Origin: Phoronis australis
Taxonomy: Eukaryota; Phoronida; Phoronidae
NCBI GenBank assembly: GCA_002633005.1
Contig: NMRA01000606.1
Coordinates: 107,394-171,393, forward strand
Direction of reading: 5' to 3'
Length of the DNA: 64,000 nucleotides
Positions 41,902 through 54,500 of this stretch are shown in pieces (the stretch's first letter is position 1; each line of letters begins with the position of its first letter). A program made the translations under genes and the position numbers. The notes beneath the pieces are model-generated. The model saw only the letters and a list, made by a program, of their open reading frames with translations, was not told the DNA's origin and did not search any database.

Positions 41902-42341
41902 CTAAATTATTTATCATCTGGGTGGAAAGTCACTTTTCTCTCTCTTTCACGAGGCCACTGTAGGATGAAGTACGCACGTGCTTATAAATGAATAATAGGT
42001 TGTGAAAGCCGTACTGAAGAATCTGTTATATTAGTACAGATCGCTTACGTATACAGAACCGAATGGAGCTCACTGTGAAAGTGCAAATACGACTACGAAG
42101 AAAGGTGCTGGCTGTTTTTCACACCAGGGCCCATGACGGTGCATTCCGTGGTATCATCGCCATGACTTTAGAAATATCAAATCATGGCCATGCATTGTAA
42201 TTGTTAAATGTTATTGTCTTTGGGTTTATTTCTTGTTATTTTGGGCGAAATTTGTTTAGACAAGTGAAATCGTTTGAAACATATCATCACGATGTCGCCT
42301 TAATATAAAATTAGTTAGAAAGCCTTTCCATGGTAAACTAN

Positions 42342-42342
42342 G
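42342..42342. other. Single N, assembly join
   Basis: One ambiguous base. Unlike the other two Ns, no duplicate was found on its two sides. Confidence 0.8.
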
Positions 42343-42349
42343 CAATTCC

Positions 42350-42740
42350 AGCATTTTATTGGGAAACCATGCGTTCACAGCGCAAACTCGACATTTTTGT
42401 TATTGAGAAAACGCATTTTTACAAAAGAGAATCGGTTGTCTAACGTTTCATGTGCGTCAACAACGCAAACCAGACCCACTCATTGAAAAGCCCATATTTG
42501 TCACCAGGAAGACTCTTCGCAACGCAGCCCGATATTTCAAGTGGGATAGCGCAGTTTTGAAAAGATTCCGTCACTTGCGGAGAACGGTTTTTGAGCATCG
42601 GCAATGCAAGCCGAATATTTCATATTGAGAAAGCACATCTTTGAAAAGAAGAACCAACACTTGTTGGGAACGGTCTTTGTGCGTCGACGGCGCACATTTC
42701 TTATTGGGAAAGCCAGATTTTCAAAAATTAATCGCTCAGA
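42350..42740. repeat. Degenerate tandem repeat, period about 100 bp
   Basis: Recurring blocks: TATTGRGAAA(A)GC near 42357, 42402, 42483, 42624 and 42705; GGAACGGTYTTTG; and GTGCGTCRACRRCGCA. Units have drifted strongly. No coding function is evident. Confidence 0.55.
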
Positions 42741-43555
42741 CCATTTGAGTCTCATTTACCTGCAATTATACTGCTATCAAATGACCGAGCCAGCATTGTT
42801 GATGCTACGACCGCTCATCGAAATAATGTACACCCACGAAATTCGGACACTAGCGGAAACCCAAATTTGGAGGTTCACCAAATTCGGACACCACAAAATG
42901 ATATTTCGCGAGATTCGTCCAAGAATGAATTTTTTCTATTGGAATTAATTTTCAGTGTCCGAAAATCACGCGACTTTACCGTACTTACACACGAGTCTGC
43001 TTGGGCTGAAGTCTGGTGAATAAAACTAGAAATTGGCGTGAGAACGCCGGTGGTCTTGAATAGCGCATTGTGAGCGCGCTATCGTTGTTTATACGGAAAT
43101 AGTTCCACGAGCGGCTATCAATGGCTCAGTTCTATTAAACTTAGAGAGAGAGTACGTGAACGTGAATGTAGGCCTACATAATTTCATATTTTTATTATTT
43201 GCTTTATATTGTATACTTGTTCACAATATGCTCCATATAACGTTGAAATCTTTTTAGTAACAGTTTTTTCGAACTGTATTTAATAGTGAAATTACAGTTT
43301 TGTCGGTTCGTCGCACTCTACAATTCACTGAAGAGCAGACGAGACGATTACACTGTGCCGGAACGACATTTGTAAGGTTGGTAGGTCTTTGGTTTGATTT
43401 GGACGCGTTGTTTTGTTTCTGTTTTTGGCTTTCAAACTTGACGAATGTACTGCCTTAATTGCAAGAAACAGAGAAAAGCCAGCCGAACTCATTGGCCAAC
43501 TCATTGGTCCTACAAGTCAGCGCTTGTTCTATGTTCAGATCGAGTCGAGCTTGTG

Positions 43556-43665
43556 TTTTGACTGGGTCGAGGGTGTTGTGGGTCGTGGGTCGAGAAGTCG
43601 AGGGTCGTGGATCGAGGGGGTTGTGGGTCGAGTGGGTGGAGGGGTGTGGGGGTCGAGGGGATTTC
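43556..43665 (+). repeat. G-rich minisatellite (GGGTCG-type)
   Basis: About ten imperfect copies of GGGTCG(A/T)GGG-like units with many GGG runs on the plus strand. Open frames across it are low-complexity Gly/Arg/Ser or Pro/Thr strings and not genes. Confidence 0.75.
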
Positions 43666-43799
43666 AGAACGATCCTTCTGTGACTGATGAGGCAGGAGAG
43701 TTTCGATTTCAGCCGATACCACAGAGCTAAAATAAACTGCATTTTTCTCCACCGAATCTGAGTTGGGATAAAGCGGAAATCGCTTTTAATTCGCGCTCT

Positions 43800-45493
43800 C
43801 ATTGTTAAGATATCGTCATTACGGAAAGTCCGTTATTGTCTCTAGACCGCAACCTACAGGTTATAATCAAGGCAAAGAGTTCATTAATCAAAGTAACACA
43901 TGCCAATAAATCCGCCACGCTCCAGCAAGGAACTCCTTGTCAAGATTTGACTCACCTGCGCAATTACTACATTAGTGTCATCACGAAGTAAACAGATGTT
44001 AATGACCTGACAAACTTTGGCAGGTATGTACGCTGATCAAGTATACTTTCGCATAGAGGAAATATTACTGAAAACGATAAGTGGCCTACAGTTGACGTGT
44101 CAAACTCTTAACAAAAATAGCTAGTGCCACCATGGCAATCAGGCAAACGTGTACACGTGAGCTACTCTGCTAGTATTGCGAATTTGATAGGGTAGTTGAT
44201 CACCTTCATTGACGAGTCAGCCAATGTTATGAAAAACATCCACTGACAATTGCATCACACTCTTTTCCGAAACTAGTATTATTGTGTTCTTGGTTCTTTG
44301 CTAATCTATACATACCGTCGCACGTATCTGTATAAGTGTGACGTCATAGAACCGAGGTTTGTTGTGCTTGTGGATATCAAAGCCCGGCTTTCACATTTTG
44401 TGTTCCAGTCACACAACAAATAATGAATGGAATGGACACACTACATTTAGGTTGTATTCCTGATTGATGTTATCAGCTGGTGGAAGGTCGTGTTCGTCAC
44501 GATGTCATGATTGACATGATATATCGTCCACTCTTGAGCTATACAAAATATGGTAATCACTGGTCAATCCAGTTTTAAAATCTGGTTCGGGATATGTTTT
44601 GAAGCACCTGATGATTGCTGTTACCTCATTGGCTCCTTAAGCTGAGCTGTTATCTCATTGCTCATTGGCTGATATTCAACATATATTTCGGGCGCGTGGC
44701 TGGATTGTCGTATAAAGTTGTCATCTATATCCACGGTTGCAAGAAAAAATCTGCCGGGTATGTTCTTAGTGTTTTTAACTTGGTTTAACAGAAGAGAAGT
44801 TTGGTTTGGGAACTTCAAATCAATCTCGCTTTACCAGTGATATCGCAGTCTCATTATGGTGCCTTGACATCTTCTAAGGCGAATTATGGTTGGCGTGCAC
44901 GACACAAATTTTTAGTACGTTCTGAGCAGCGGATTGAAGATGCTGGAGCCGATATCGGCATATAAAACGGTTAAATTTCAAATTAAATGGATTTGTTTTG
45001 TGATACACCAAAATTATTCATTCTCTAACAAAACAGCGAAAGAATATAATGGGTGTGTCCGAAAAAAGTGTTATCGTAAAACCGTCAACTTTTTAGTAAT
45101 ACTTTGTCGATTAAAAACAAACGTGGTGGGTATACAAATCCACCATTTGGCAAAAACTGGTAAAATAGTGTGAACTTTCAATTCCAAACAATTTAAAACC
45201 TATTGAAAATGAAAAAAAAAAACTATTAAGTAATTTTAATTGAAGGCCCCATGAGTGTAAGAAGCGGTGACACATGGTGACGGCAAGATTTATTCCTCTG
45301 TGCGGGTTCGAAAGGCACATATGTACACCACTGTAAGGCGACACTATGAGCCGTGATATTTTTAAATTGTTTCTATTAAGGCAACCCTACTGTATCCCTA
45401 CATGCATTCTGAGTCGATGTCACCCACACTCAGGTATTTCATCAATTGCTTTGCCACATGACAAGGAAACGATAAGTGTTGTTCTTTTTGCAG
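43800..45493. other. 5' flank of the VWD gene, nothing recognised
   Basis: No exon or element recognised. A possible acceptor TTCTTTTTGCAG ends at 45493, so a 5' non-coding exon may lie in or upstream of this stretch. Confidence 0.4.
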
Positions 45494-45510
45494 CCTTGGA
45501 TTCTGCAGAA

Positions 45511-45559
45511 ATGATGTGCGTTTTATATATTTTGGGAGCTTTGTTCTGCTTAGTTGTAG
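45511..45559 (+). CDS. VWD gene exon 1 (signal peptide)
   Basis: Sixteen codons of hydrophobic leader, then donor GTAAGT, phase 1. A second Met follows directly at 45514. The exon may start at 45494, after an acceptor-like TTTTTGCAG, if a 5' non-coding exon exists. Confidence 0.65.
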
Positions 45560-48500
45560 GTAAGTTGAAATAATGATTCAAACACTGTTGTCTATATTTC
45601 TACAATTCATCCACATGTTGCGGTAAATTGACCTAAAAATTAATCGGATTTAGAAAAGTCATGGGAGCTCCTTGTCGTTGGCGAAAAGTTTGCACGCTAC
45701 GCATGATACCCGCGTAAATTAATTGTTGTTACCGTCTTAATTTAATTTTAATTTTAATTTTTAACGGCGTGAATTAACTTTTGACGGCGTAAATTGTCTT
45801 TCAACTGCCCGATTAAACTTTTAATGACGTAAGTGCCAGACTGAAGTGAGCAATTGCCGTATCACGGTGACTACCCGCACGTGTGAGCGCAGTGCTTAAT
45901 TGGCAGCAAATCGGCACCGGCTTTAGTGGCCCTTTAAAAATGTAAAATAGAAAAAAAAAACATCCACATACAGCGATGTTTCGACAAACAAAAAGGAGTT
46001 TTATACCAAAACTGACAATGAGCTCCACATCTGTGCTTGATTTTGCTGCCAGGATACAGAAACTGGCGAAGTAATTCCCTGGCCTGCAGTCGCCGTAACT
46101 CTTCGCCGGGAAAATAACCACTTGCTAAATTGGCACTTTAGTGACCAACGATTAAATGGTAGTTGATTCCAATAGAATTTGTTCAACACGTGACGCTGCT
46201 TCTAATGGATTCACCCAATTAAGGACCGTTAAAAGGAAGAGAAAATGGGACAAAAAAACTTGTGTTAGTGGTAGAATAAATTGCGGCTTCAAAACCATGA
46301 GAATTGCACAAAAAAATATGTTGTCATTTAATATATTTGTGATGAATACTTTATCTTTCACTTTGAGCTTTAATTTTGGTTGGGAATCTGAATTCTCAAG
46401 TTTCCTTGAAATCTTCTGTGTTTCATAAAAATGTCCCCAGTAGTACCACAGGTTAATAAAGTGGACACTGAATTAATGCTACAATGGCAAGTTCTTATTG
46501 AACTTTGAACTATGAACAAATACACTACAAACTATGTCTCTGCACATGGAGACCCACGAAATGTCGCAGATTTGACGATATGTCCTTTGGCTTCTTCTAG
46601 ACGGTTAGGGAGTCGCGTTGTTCCACCTAGTGGTTGGGTCATTATCGTATCATAGGGCCAGTCTCCTACAGAGGTGACGCTGTCTAGGGGGAATTCGGAA
46701 CACCTCGTGTATTTTCGGTCCCTCCTAGTCTCAAATTTCCCTCTACACTACTTGCTGTTTGTGGTTGAAGTTCACGTATGCTCAGACCATAAACACACCC
46801 GATGAGAAATTCGAGACTACGAAATAACTAAGGTGTTTCCGAGCCTACGAAAAAACATTTGCCTGTCATTGCGTTAATGATTTTTTTGTACATTTTACTC
46901 CTTTACAGTGATAATGTGTTCCTTTCACCTCACCGAGAATGAAACTTTCAAGCGATTCAAAACATTTTATTTGCACATGTTTCAGTTATAAAAACGAAAC
47001 ATATTTGCAATAAAAATTACCTCGCCCTAGAATAAAAAGTGGAAATAAAAAATACCGACCTACGTTCCCACCTCAAAGGAGAGAGGATGGGTCAAGTGTG
47101 GCTAAAAGGGCTCATCGTAGGTAACACGTTGGTTGTTCACCAGACCCCAACAACGTGGTCGTGACCGCAGCGAGCAGGCATTGTTTGCGCTAACGTGAGA
47201 TTGATTAGGAGCCTGTACTGCAAATACAAACATGGGTTAAACTTCGACAAAAATATATTCCATTCATCAACTTGTTTATAACAGGCACAAAGTGGTCCGC
47301 AATGACTTGTTTTCTGGCGTTCTAGTACGCATCAGTGCACTATCACAAAGGCATACGTTGGCAACTCGGCCTTATCGCAATAAATAAGGTGCCGCACCTA
47401 TAGCGATATGGACCAAATAGAACATTAATTTCTATCAACAGCTATCGGTACAATGCTAATGTCAAAAATACAAACCCTGTTTTTCTTGTCAAGCGAGTTT
47501 CTCAATTTTAAATTTAGCTCACGTGCGATCTCCTCGTGTCACCGGGAGTCCTTAGGATGTTTAATGACTACGTATTTGCCATTGTTGTGACGTGTTAGGA
47601 CCCTAAGATTAGAAATGGAATTGTACAGTCACATAGCATTTTCAAACATTTTGTGGCGGTTTTGGATTTGGAATTTTTACAATGTTGTTGTGTACTTGGA
47701 TTAATTGGTGTGGCTGCACCAAATGTATGATATTGGGAATTGGGAAGGATTAAGGTTGACCAGGTACATGTAATATTTTTTTTAAGTTCTTAGTAATTTA
47801 CCCTGCTACATACTGTAAATATAATGATTATTATTTTGTTAATTTCAGCATTTTAATTTATTTGAGTGGGTCCAAAAAGTCAGCAGATATCCTATTAAAC
47901 AAGCGAACAGCCGGATTCCTTTCAATCTTGTCATAGTGACTAGACTACACTCCGACAGCATTCAAAGCCCTATCAGGCAACTTACCAAGTTGACCGACCC
48001 GTTGAATTCACTTTCGCGTACATTTCAACAGACTACATTTCGGGATATTTTTCTCAAGTGTGGATTTGATAGCGAAAATTTGGACGTACTGTTGTTTTAC
48101 TTTGTAACGTATTGATCTTGACGTAGCTGACCCGTGAAGCGGGAAAATATTTGAAGTAGAGAAGAAGCGTCTTTGTCAAACTTTGCCTCCATTTTCCGTC
48201 GCAATCTAGAAACTTCATATATCCTCTGGCCAGGATTTGACCCCTGAAGCTGTATATTATTGTAAGACAAGTGCCCCTTATCTCTCTTCCTGCAAACTTG
48301 TGTCGTAGTTTTTTATCTCAAAATTTATCCAAAGCAACCGTTAGCAAACAGGTCATCTGGAATAATCAAAACATTTTACTTAGCAATAAATCAGTATAAT
48401 TTTGTCGGGAAATGCTTGAAGCGGGACTGTTATTTTGCGAAGATTTTCTAGATACTAAAAATAAAATTCTTGGCTGGGATTTTATCAAAAATAAATACAA

Positions 48501-51500
48501 TTTCAAGAATTTTTGTATATTGCAATATAATGTGGTTGTTAGTGCATTAAGGAAGCATCTTGGCGAATTAGAAGCAAGATCTATTGGTTGTAACAACTTT
48601 CATTTTATTAATATAACAGTTGTAGTAAAGGTTGGTTTATAAATTGTACTATATGTATACATACTTTTGCACAAAAACCCGACAATTATGCGAAATTAAG
48701 TAATTATTATAATGAAAAAGAAATCAGAGAAATTTATTTTTTACCCTTTAGCCTTCTCACAAATAAAGAACTTCAGGTACCTCTTTACCCATAGAAGAAT
48801 ATTTACAAATATCACTTTATACAAAATAGGGTTGGTCCAATCTGATAAGTGCCCCTATTGTGATGAGTTACAGACTATACTTCATATGTTTTATTATTGC
48901 ACCTGTGTCAGGACTTTCTGGGAATCAGTGCAAACTATCTTAAATAAAGCCCTAAATACATATTTACGATTTGGGACATGTTAAATTTTCAAAACTCTAA
49001 TCCAAATCACAAATTTTAATTTGCGATTTAGATTAGAGTTTTGAACAAATTAAAATGATGAAGTTACAAACGTATATAGTCCTAAATACAATTTTTACGT
49101 AAATAAATGTGGATAAATGTTCTTCCCCCGCTCCCCTTTCCCCGTTTCAGTTACATTTTATTGCCTTATACATTAATTGGTTAGTACTATTTATACTTTT
49201 GTTAAAGCCAGATCTGAGGCGCCCAACCTCAGAGTGGCTTTGTACTATTGTCTGAGCAGTAAATGTACATGTATAAAAAAACCTTTGGCACTTGTTATGT
49301 TCAATCACCAGGTGTACCCCAGATATTTTCAATCAGAACTGCTACCTGAGTTCGACCTAGGGGCCCAGGTTAGTTATCCGTCTTTGGGAACACGACTTGC
49401 AGTAGTCTTCCATCGGTGCGCATTCTTAACAATACATCTTCCACCTAGAACTACACGGAGCTGCTGTTGTTCCGTCTCCTGCCGCTGTGTGTTCCGGAAC
49501 TGGCGACCCACACTGGAAAACTTTCGACAGTCTGCACTACGACTTCCATGGTTACGGCAAAGACTGTCTGTACATTATGAGTGAGCTTTGTGTTCCTGGC
49601 AATTTGCATCATTTCCAAGTCCTCACTCGACAAAACCTGTGTAACGGAGGCACGCCGGCTAATCCAATCTCTTGTATAGTGTATGTCGAGGTTAAAGTTT
49701 TTGGACTAACTGTCAGTATCGACGCCTCAGGCATTAAGGTAAGGATACATGTACTCACGCGCTGCTATATATTCATGTACCTTGAGAGTTAGACCAATTC
49801 TATCTTAGTTAAATATATTTTAACTTAATTCTGTGGAACCAGTACCTCTCTTGCGTGTTTTTTTTTTTTGAAATGTATTCCTCACATTACGGGCACTGTA
49901 TTTTAACTTGCTGAGTATTTTAAAACTGCGTTACATGCAGTGTGCTTCATTTTTCAGAAACTGGTGCTGAGATTTACATTTACGCGTTTCAGTAGTCTCG
50001 CTTATCTTCTGAATAAGGCAACTCTGATAACATTCATTTGTTTATATATAAATAAATGAAGTTATACTTCTTGAGATGTGCTGATCTGGAAAACGTGACA
50101 CCTCTAAGATCATACGTCATTTATATTAACTGCAGATTACAAATTCTATTGGCAAACTTCAATATTTCTGTTTATTGGAAAAGATCATTAAAGAGTTCCC
50201 ACTATGCATTTTCTTAGTTTTTGAGGTTTCAGTTAGCGAAAATGAAATACATGCCATACAATCTGACTTTTTATGCCAAATAGTCACGATTTTTTTTAAA
50301 TTGAATTAGAATAAGCATTTCCATTTGTCTGCCAAAGGGTGTATTGGGTGGAATACGTTTGGTCATTTGCCAATTGACAATCAATTATTGCAATGGCGGA
50401 ACGCAGCAGATCAAAAGACTAGGACGATTTTGAGTGAGAACTGGACAATTATTACGCAGATAGAGAGGAGAGAGGATACGGGCATCACACACTCAAGTAC
50501 TTGAAGTACCAGACAACGAATTTGATTTCCCATTTAGCGAAATTTCGTCGGCTTTGAGGCCGTAGTACATATATGAACTCGACCCAGTTGCACGAGAAAT
50601 GCTGCAGACATCATGTGAGTCACAGCCACCTGAAGCAAGGGGTGGTCAATATTGACAAAACAGACACTTAATAATCACTGACAAAGGCCACAGTAAACCT
50701 GGGTTACTCCTATTCAGTATCGCCATGATGGAATGAGCCCAAATTCTAACACAATGCGTAAGCCTACGAGTACGTGTCGTGGCACTCGATCTGGGCCGGG
50801 GTAGAGGATCTAGCATCACTCACCCTTGAATGGAAACAGTTTGTTCGTTATTTATAAAAATTGCATACACTTACGAGGTGTCAAGTCCTTCATCGTAACT
50901 CGTTGTTGTGTTTGGTCTAAACACGATTCCTCGAAATGTGACAAATAAAGTGTGGCTCTCGACTGAATCGCATGTTCTACACTGGCACTCCACACTCTCA
51001 TGCGGTGCACAAACCGATGCCATTTTTGTGCAATTTTCAAGTATTTAGGAAATTTGAACACAGATAGGTTCTCAGTCAAGTTCCTGTCACTACAGCCTCC
51101 ACTAACGCGTCTTTCCATGTCTGAAAAAGGCGGCTCTCTGCAAACTTTACTCTCACAACTCCTCAGTATCGCACTGGTAAAAACAACTCAACGGTGGAGA
51201 CGATCTTCCACCTGTAACGTACAACGCCAATAACAGAAAAACTATATATTTTTTTTTAAATTTTTGGCTTGTTTCCTAGTAATACATGTAGGTATACTAA
51301 ATCCCATCAAATCTCTTAATGTGTANCTTAATTCTGTGGAACCAGTACCTCTCTTGCGTGTTTTTTTTAGATGTATTCCTCACATTACGGGCACTGTATT
51401 TTAACTTGCTGAGTATTTTAAAACTGCGTTGCATGCAGTGTGCTTCATTTTTCAGAAACTGGTGCTGAGATTTACATTTAGGATTTAGGCGTTTCAGTAG

Positions 51501-54500
51501 TCTCGCTTATCTTCTGAAGAAGGCAACTCTGATAACATTCATTTGTTTAGATATAAATAAATGAAGTTATACATCTTGAGATGTGCTGATCTGGAAAACG
51601 TGACACCTCTAAGATCATACGTCATTTATATTAACTGCAGATTACAAATTCTATTGGCAAACTTCAATATTTCTGTTTTTTGGGAAAGATCATTAAAGAG
51701 TTCCCACTATGCATTTTCTTAGTTTTTGAGGTTTCAGTTAGCGGAAATGAAATACATGCCATAAAATCTGACTTTTTATGCCAAATAGTCACGATTTTTT
51801 TAAATTGAATTAGAATAAGCATTTCCATTTTTTTGCCAAAGGGTGTATTGGGTGGAATACGTTTGGTCATTTGCCAATTGACAATCAATTATTGCAATGG
51901 CGGAACGCAGCAGATCAAAAGACTAGGACGATTTTGAGTGAGAACTGGACTATTATTACGCAGATAAAGAGGAGAGAGGATACGGGCATCACACTCAAGT
52001 ACTTGAAGTACCAGACAATGAATTCGATTTCCCACTTAGCGAACCTTCGTCGGCTTTGAGGCCGTAGTACATTGTACATATATGAACTCGACCCAGTTGC
52101 ACGAGAAATGCTGCAGACATCATGTAAGTCACAGCCACCTGAACCAAGAGGTGGTCAATACTGACAAAATAGACACTTAATAATCACTGACAAAGGCCAC
52201 AGTAAACCTGGGTTACTCCTATTCAGTATCGCCATGATGGAATGAGCCCAAATTCTAACACAATGCGTAAGCCTACGTGTCGTGGCACTCGATCTGGGCA
52301 GGGGTAGAGGATCTAGCATCACTCGCCCTTGAATGGAAACAGTTTGTTCGTTATTTATAAAAATTGCATACACTTACGAGGTGTCAAGTCCTTCATCGTA
52401 ACTCGTTGTTGTGTTTGGTCGAAACACGATTCCTCGAAATGTGACAAATAAAGTGTGGCTCTCGACTGAATCGCATGTTCTACACTGGCACTCCACACTC
52501 TCATGCGGTGCACAAACCGATGCCATTTTTGTGCAATTTTCAAGTATTTAGGAAATTTGAACACAGATAGGTTCTCAGTCAAGTTCCTGTCACTACAGCC
52601 TCCACTAACGCGTCTTTCCATGTCTGAAAAAGGCGGCTCTCTGCAAACTTTACTCTCACAACTCCTCAGTATCGCACTGGTAAAAACAACTCAACGGTGG
52701 AGACGATCTTCCACCTGTAACGTACAACGCCAATAACAGAAAAACTATATATTTTTTTTTAAATTTTTGGCTTGTTTCCTAGTAATACATGTAGGTATAC
52801 TAAATCCCATCAAATCTCTTAATGTGTATTAATAAAATCTTTTGCGACGCAGGGTCATGGTGGGAACTCTTTAAAGGAGAAATGTTTTCGTCAATCCACA
52901 GACATGAAGTAGATTAAGACACCTATGGTCACGTATAACCCTAGATAAAATGCTGCCTTCTCAAACTAGTAATGGAGACAAATCTATTCACGTCATTCAC
53001 AACACTGACCATGCGAATTCAGTTGGTAAAAATCTTCTTTTTAAAAGGTACATGTAGGGTAAATGTCCTTTCACCAACATTCACTAATTTTTCTGTGCCA
53101 CAACTGTGGGAAAAGTACTCTAGAACTGTGTTTGGGATTTACCGTAGTTTGTGCCGATGTTTTACTGTTAGTTTTTGTGCATTGGGGATATACGTAACCT
53201 AATACGATATCAATCCCAAAGCGGCTAAAACATGTTTGAAAATCCCTTACAACGTTTTCTTTGTCAGCAAGTCTGGTTGGAGATTTTGCAGAGTTGATCG
53301 ACTACTGCGAGAAAATACCTCCTGCTAAGAATCACGGAATCCGTTCAGTAACATAACCAGGAATTATTGTAGTTGAGCAATGTTTAAGAAGGCTCTATTG
53401 GTGAATCAGCAGTACCTTCTGAACAAATTTTGGAAAACATCTTTTTTCTTGTCAATTTTCAGATCAATGGTTTACCCGTCACTGTTCCTCTTACGTACCC
53501 GTGGCTCACAAATTGGCTTTCGATCACGAACAGCGGAGGCCCCATTACTGTGCTCACAAATTTTGGCCTCAAAGTGAAAGTCACTATCGGTACAAGCTGG
53601 ATGAACGTGAGAGTTGAGCTTCCAGCTAGCTATGCCAAGAGGGTCTGTGGTCTGTGCGGAAATTTCAACGGGAATAGCAATGTAAGTTGGAAACTAGCAC
53701 ATTTCAGTTTGAATACTGGAAATAAAACCAGAAACTACTTTAGCAATATTCGCATGCAATAGGTTTCACTTTCTTTAAAATGTGAGAGGAGAGATCGTCG
53801 CATCCGTAATGGATTGTAGTGAATTGAACAGATGCAAGAATAAACGCTGCAGGTGGCAGGATATCCCGTAAATCTGAACTCTGACATGCGCACGTATCAC
53901 TTTTTCTACAACCGTTCCACACCTGCATGTCCATTAATCTGAGAAATGTTAAAAATTTTGCGCCATACGATGTTCTCCAATATTTGATGAGAACATAAAT
54001 CTGGTCGCATTCATCTAACAGAGCTTCTTGGGGAATCGGTATTATTTCTAGTCATTAAGCATAAAATTGCCTCTACTGGATCAGCTAATGGCGTTATTTT
54101 CGCAGTTTTGTCTTTCCATATATGGATTGACTGACTTAGCAAAAACAAGTTAACTCAGATATTTGGATTAAATTGACAACTGACACTAAAGTAGACTAAG
54201 TACATTGTACATTATGGAGCGTCCACTCACATATATCCGATAGAGTAGTTGTCGCTCTATGCATATCATGACAGTGAACATGTAACAAGTGTACGGCGCA
54301 CAAAAGAAGACCCATCTGAATTTGGCCACATGCAGCTGACAAGTTACTTCCGCCTTGCCCCAGCTCTGCGGCCGGCACACAGCTATTAAAAGTGCCTCGA
54401 GTTACAAAAGAACAAGTACGCTACCTCGATATAAGGTGGAGTAAGTTGCTACAAGATGGCAAGTTGCACTAGTTTAAGCAGCACCCACGGAGCCATCAAT

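Noticed and set aside
43413-43802. Open frames on both strands of about 110 codons
   Set aside because: They are produced by the G-rich minisatellite; composition is low-complexity.
45346-45510. Upstream in-frame ATG of the VWD gene
   Set aside because: Using it would place the hydrophobic leader 55 residues inside the protein. A possible acceptor at 45493 also argues against it.
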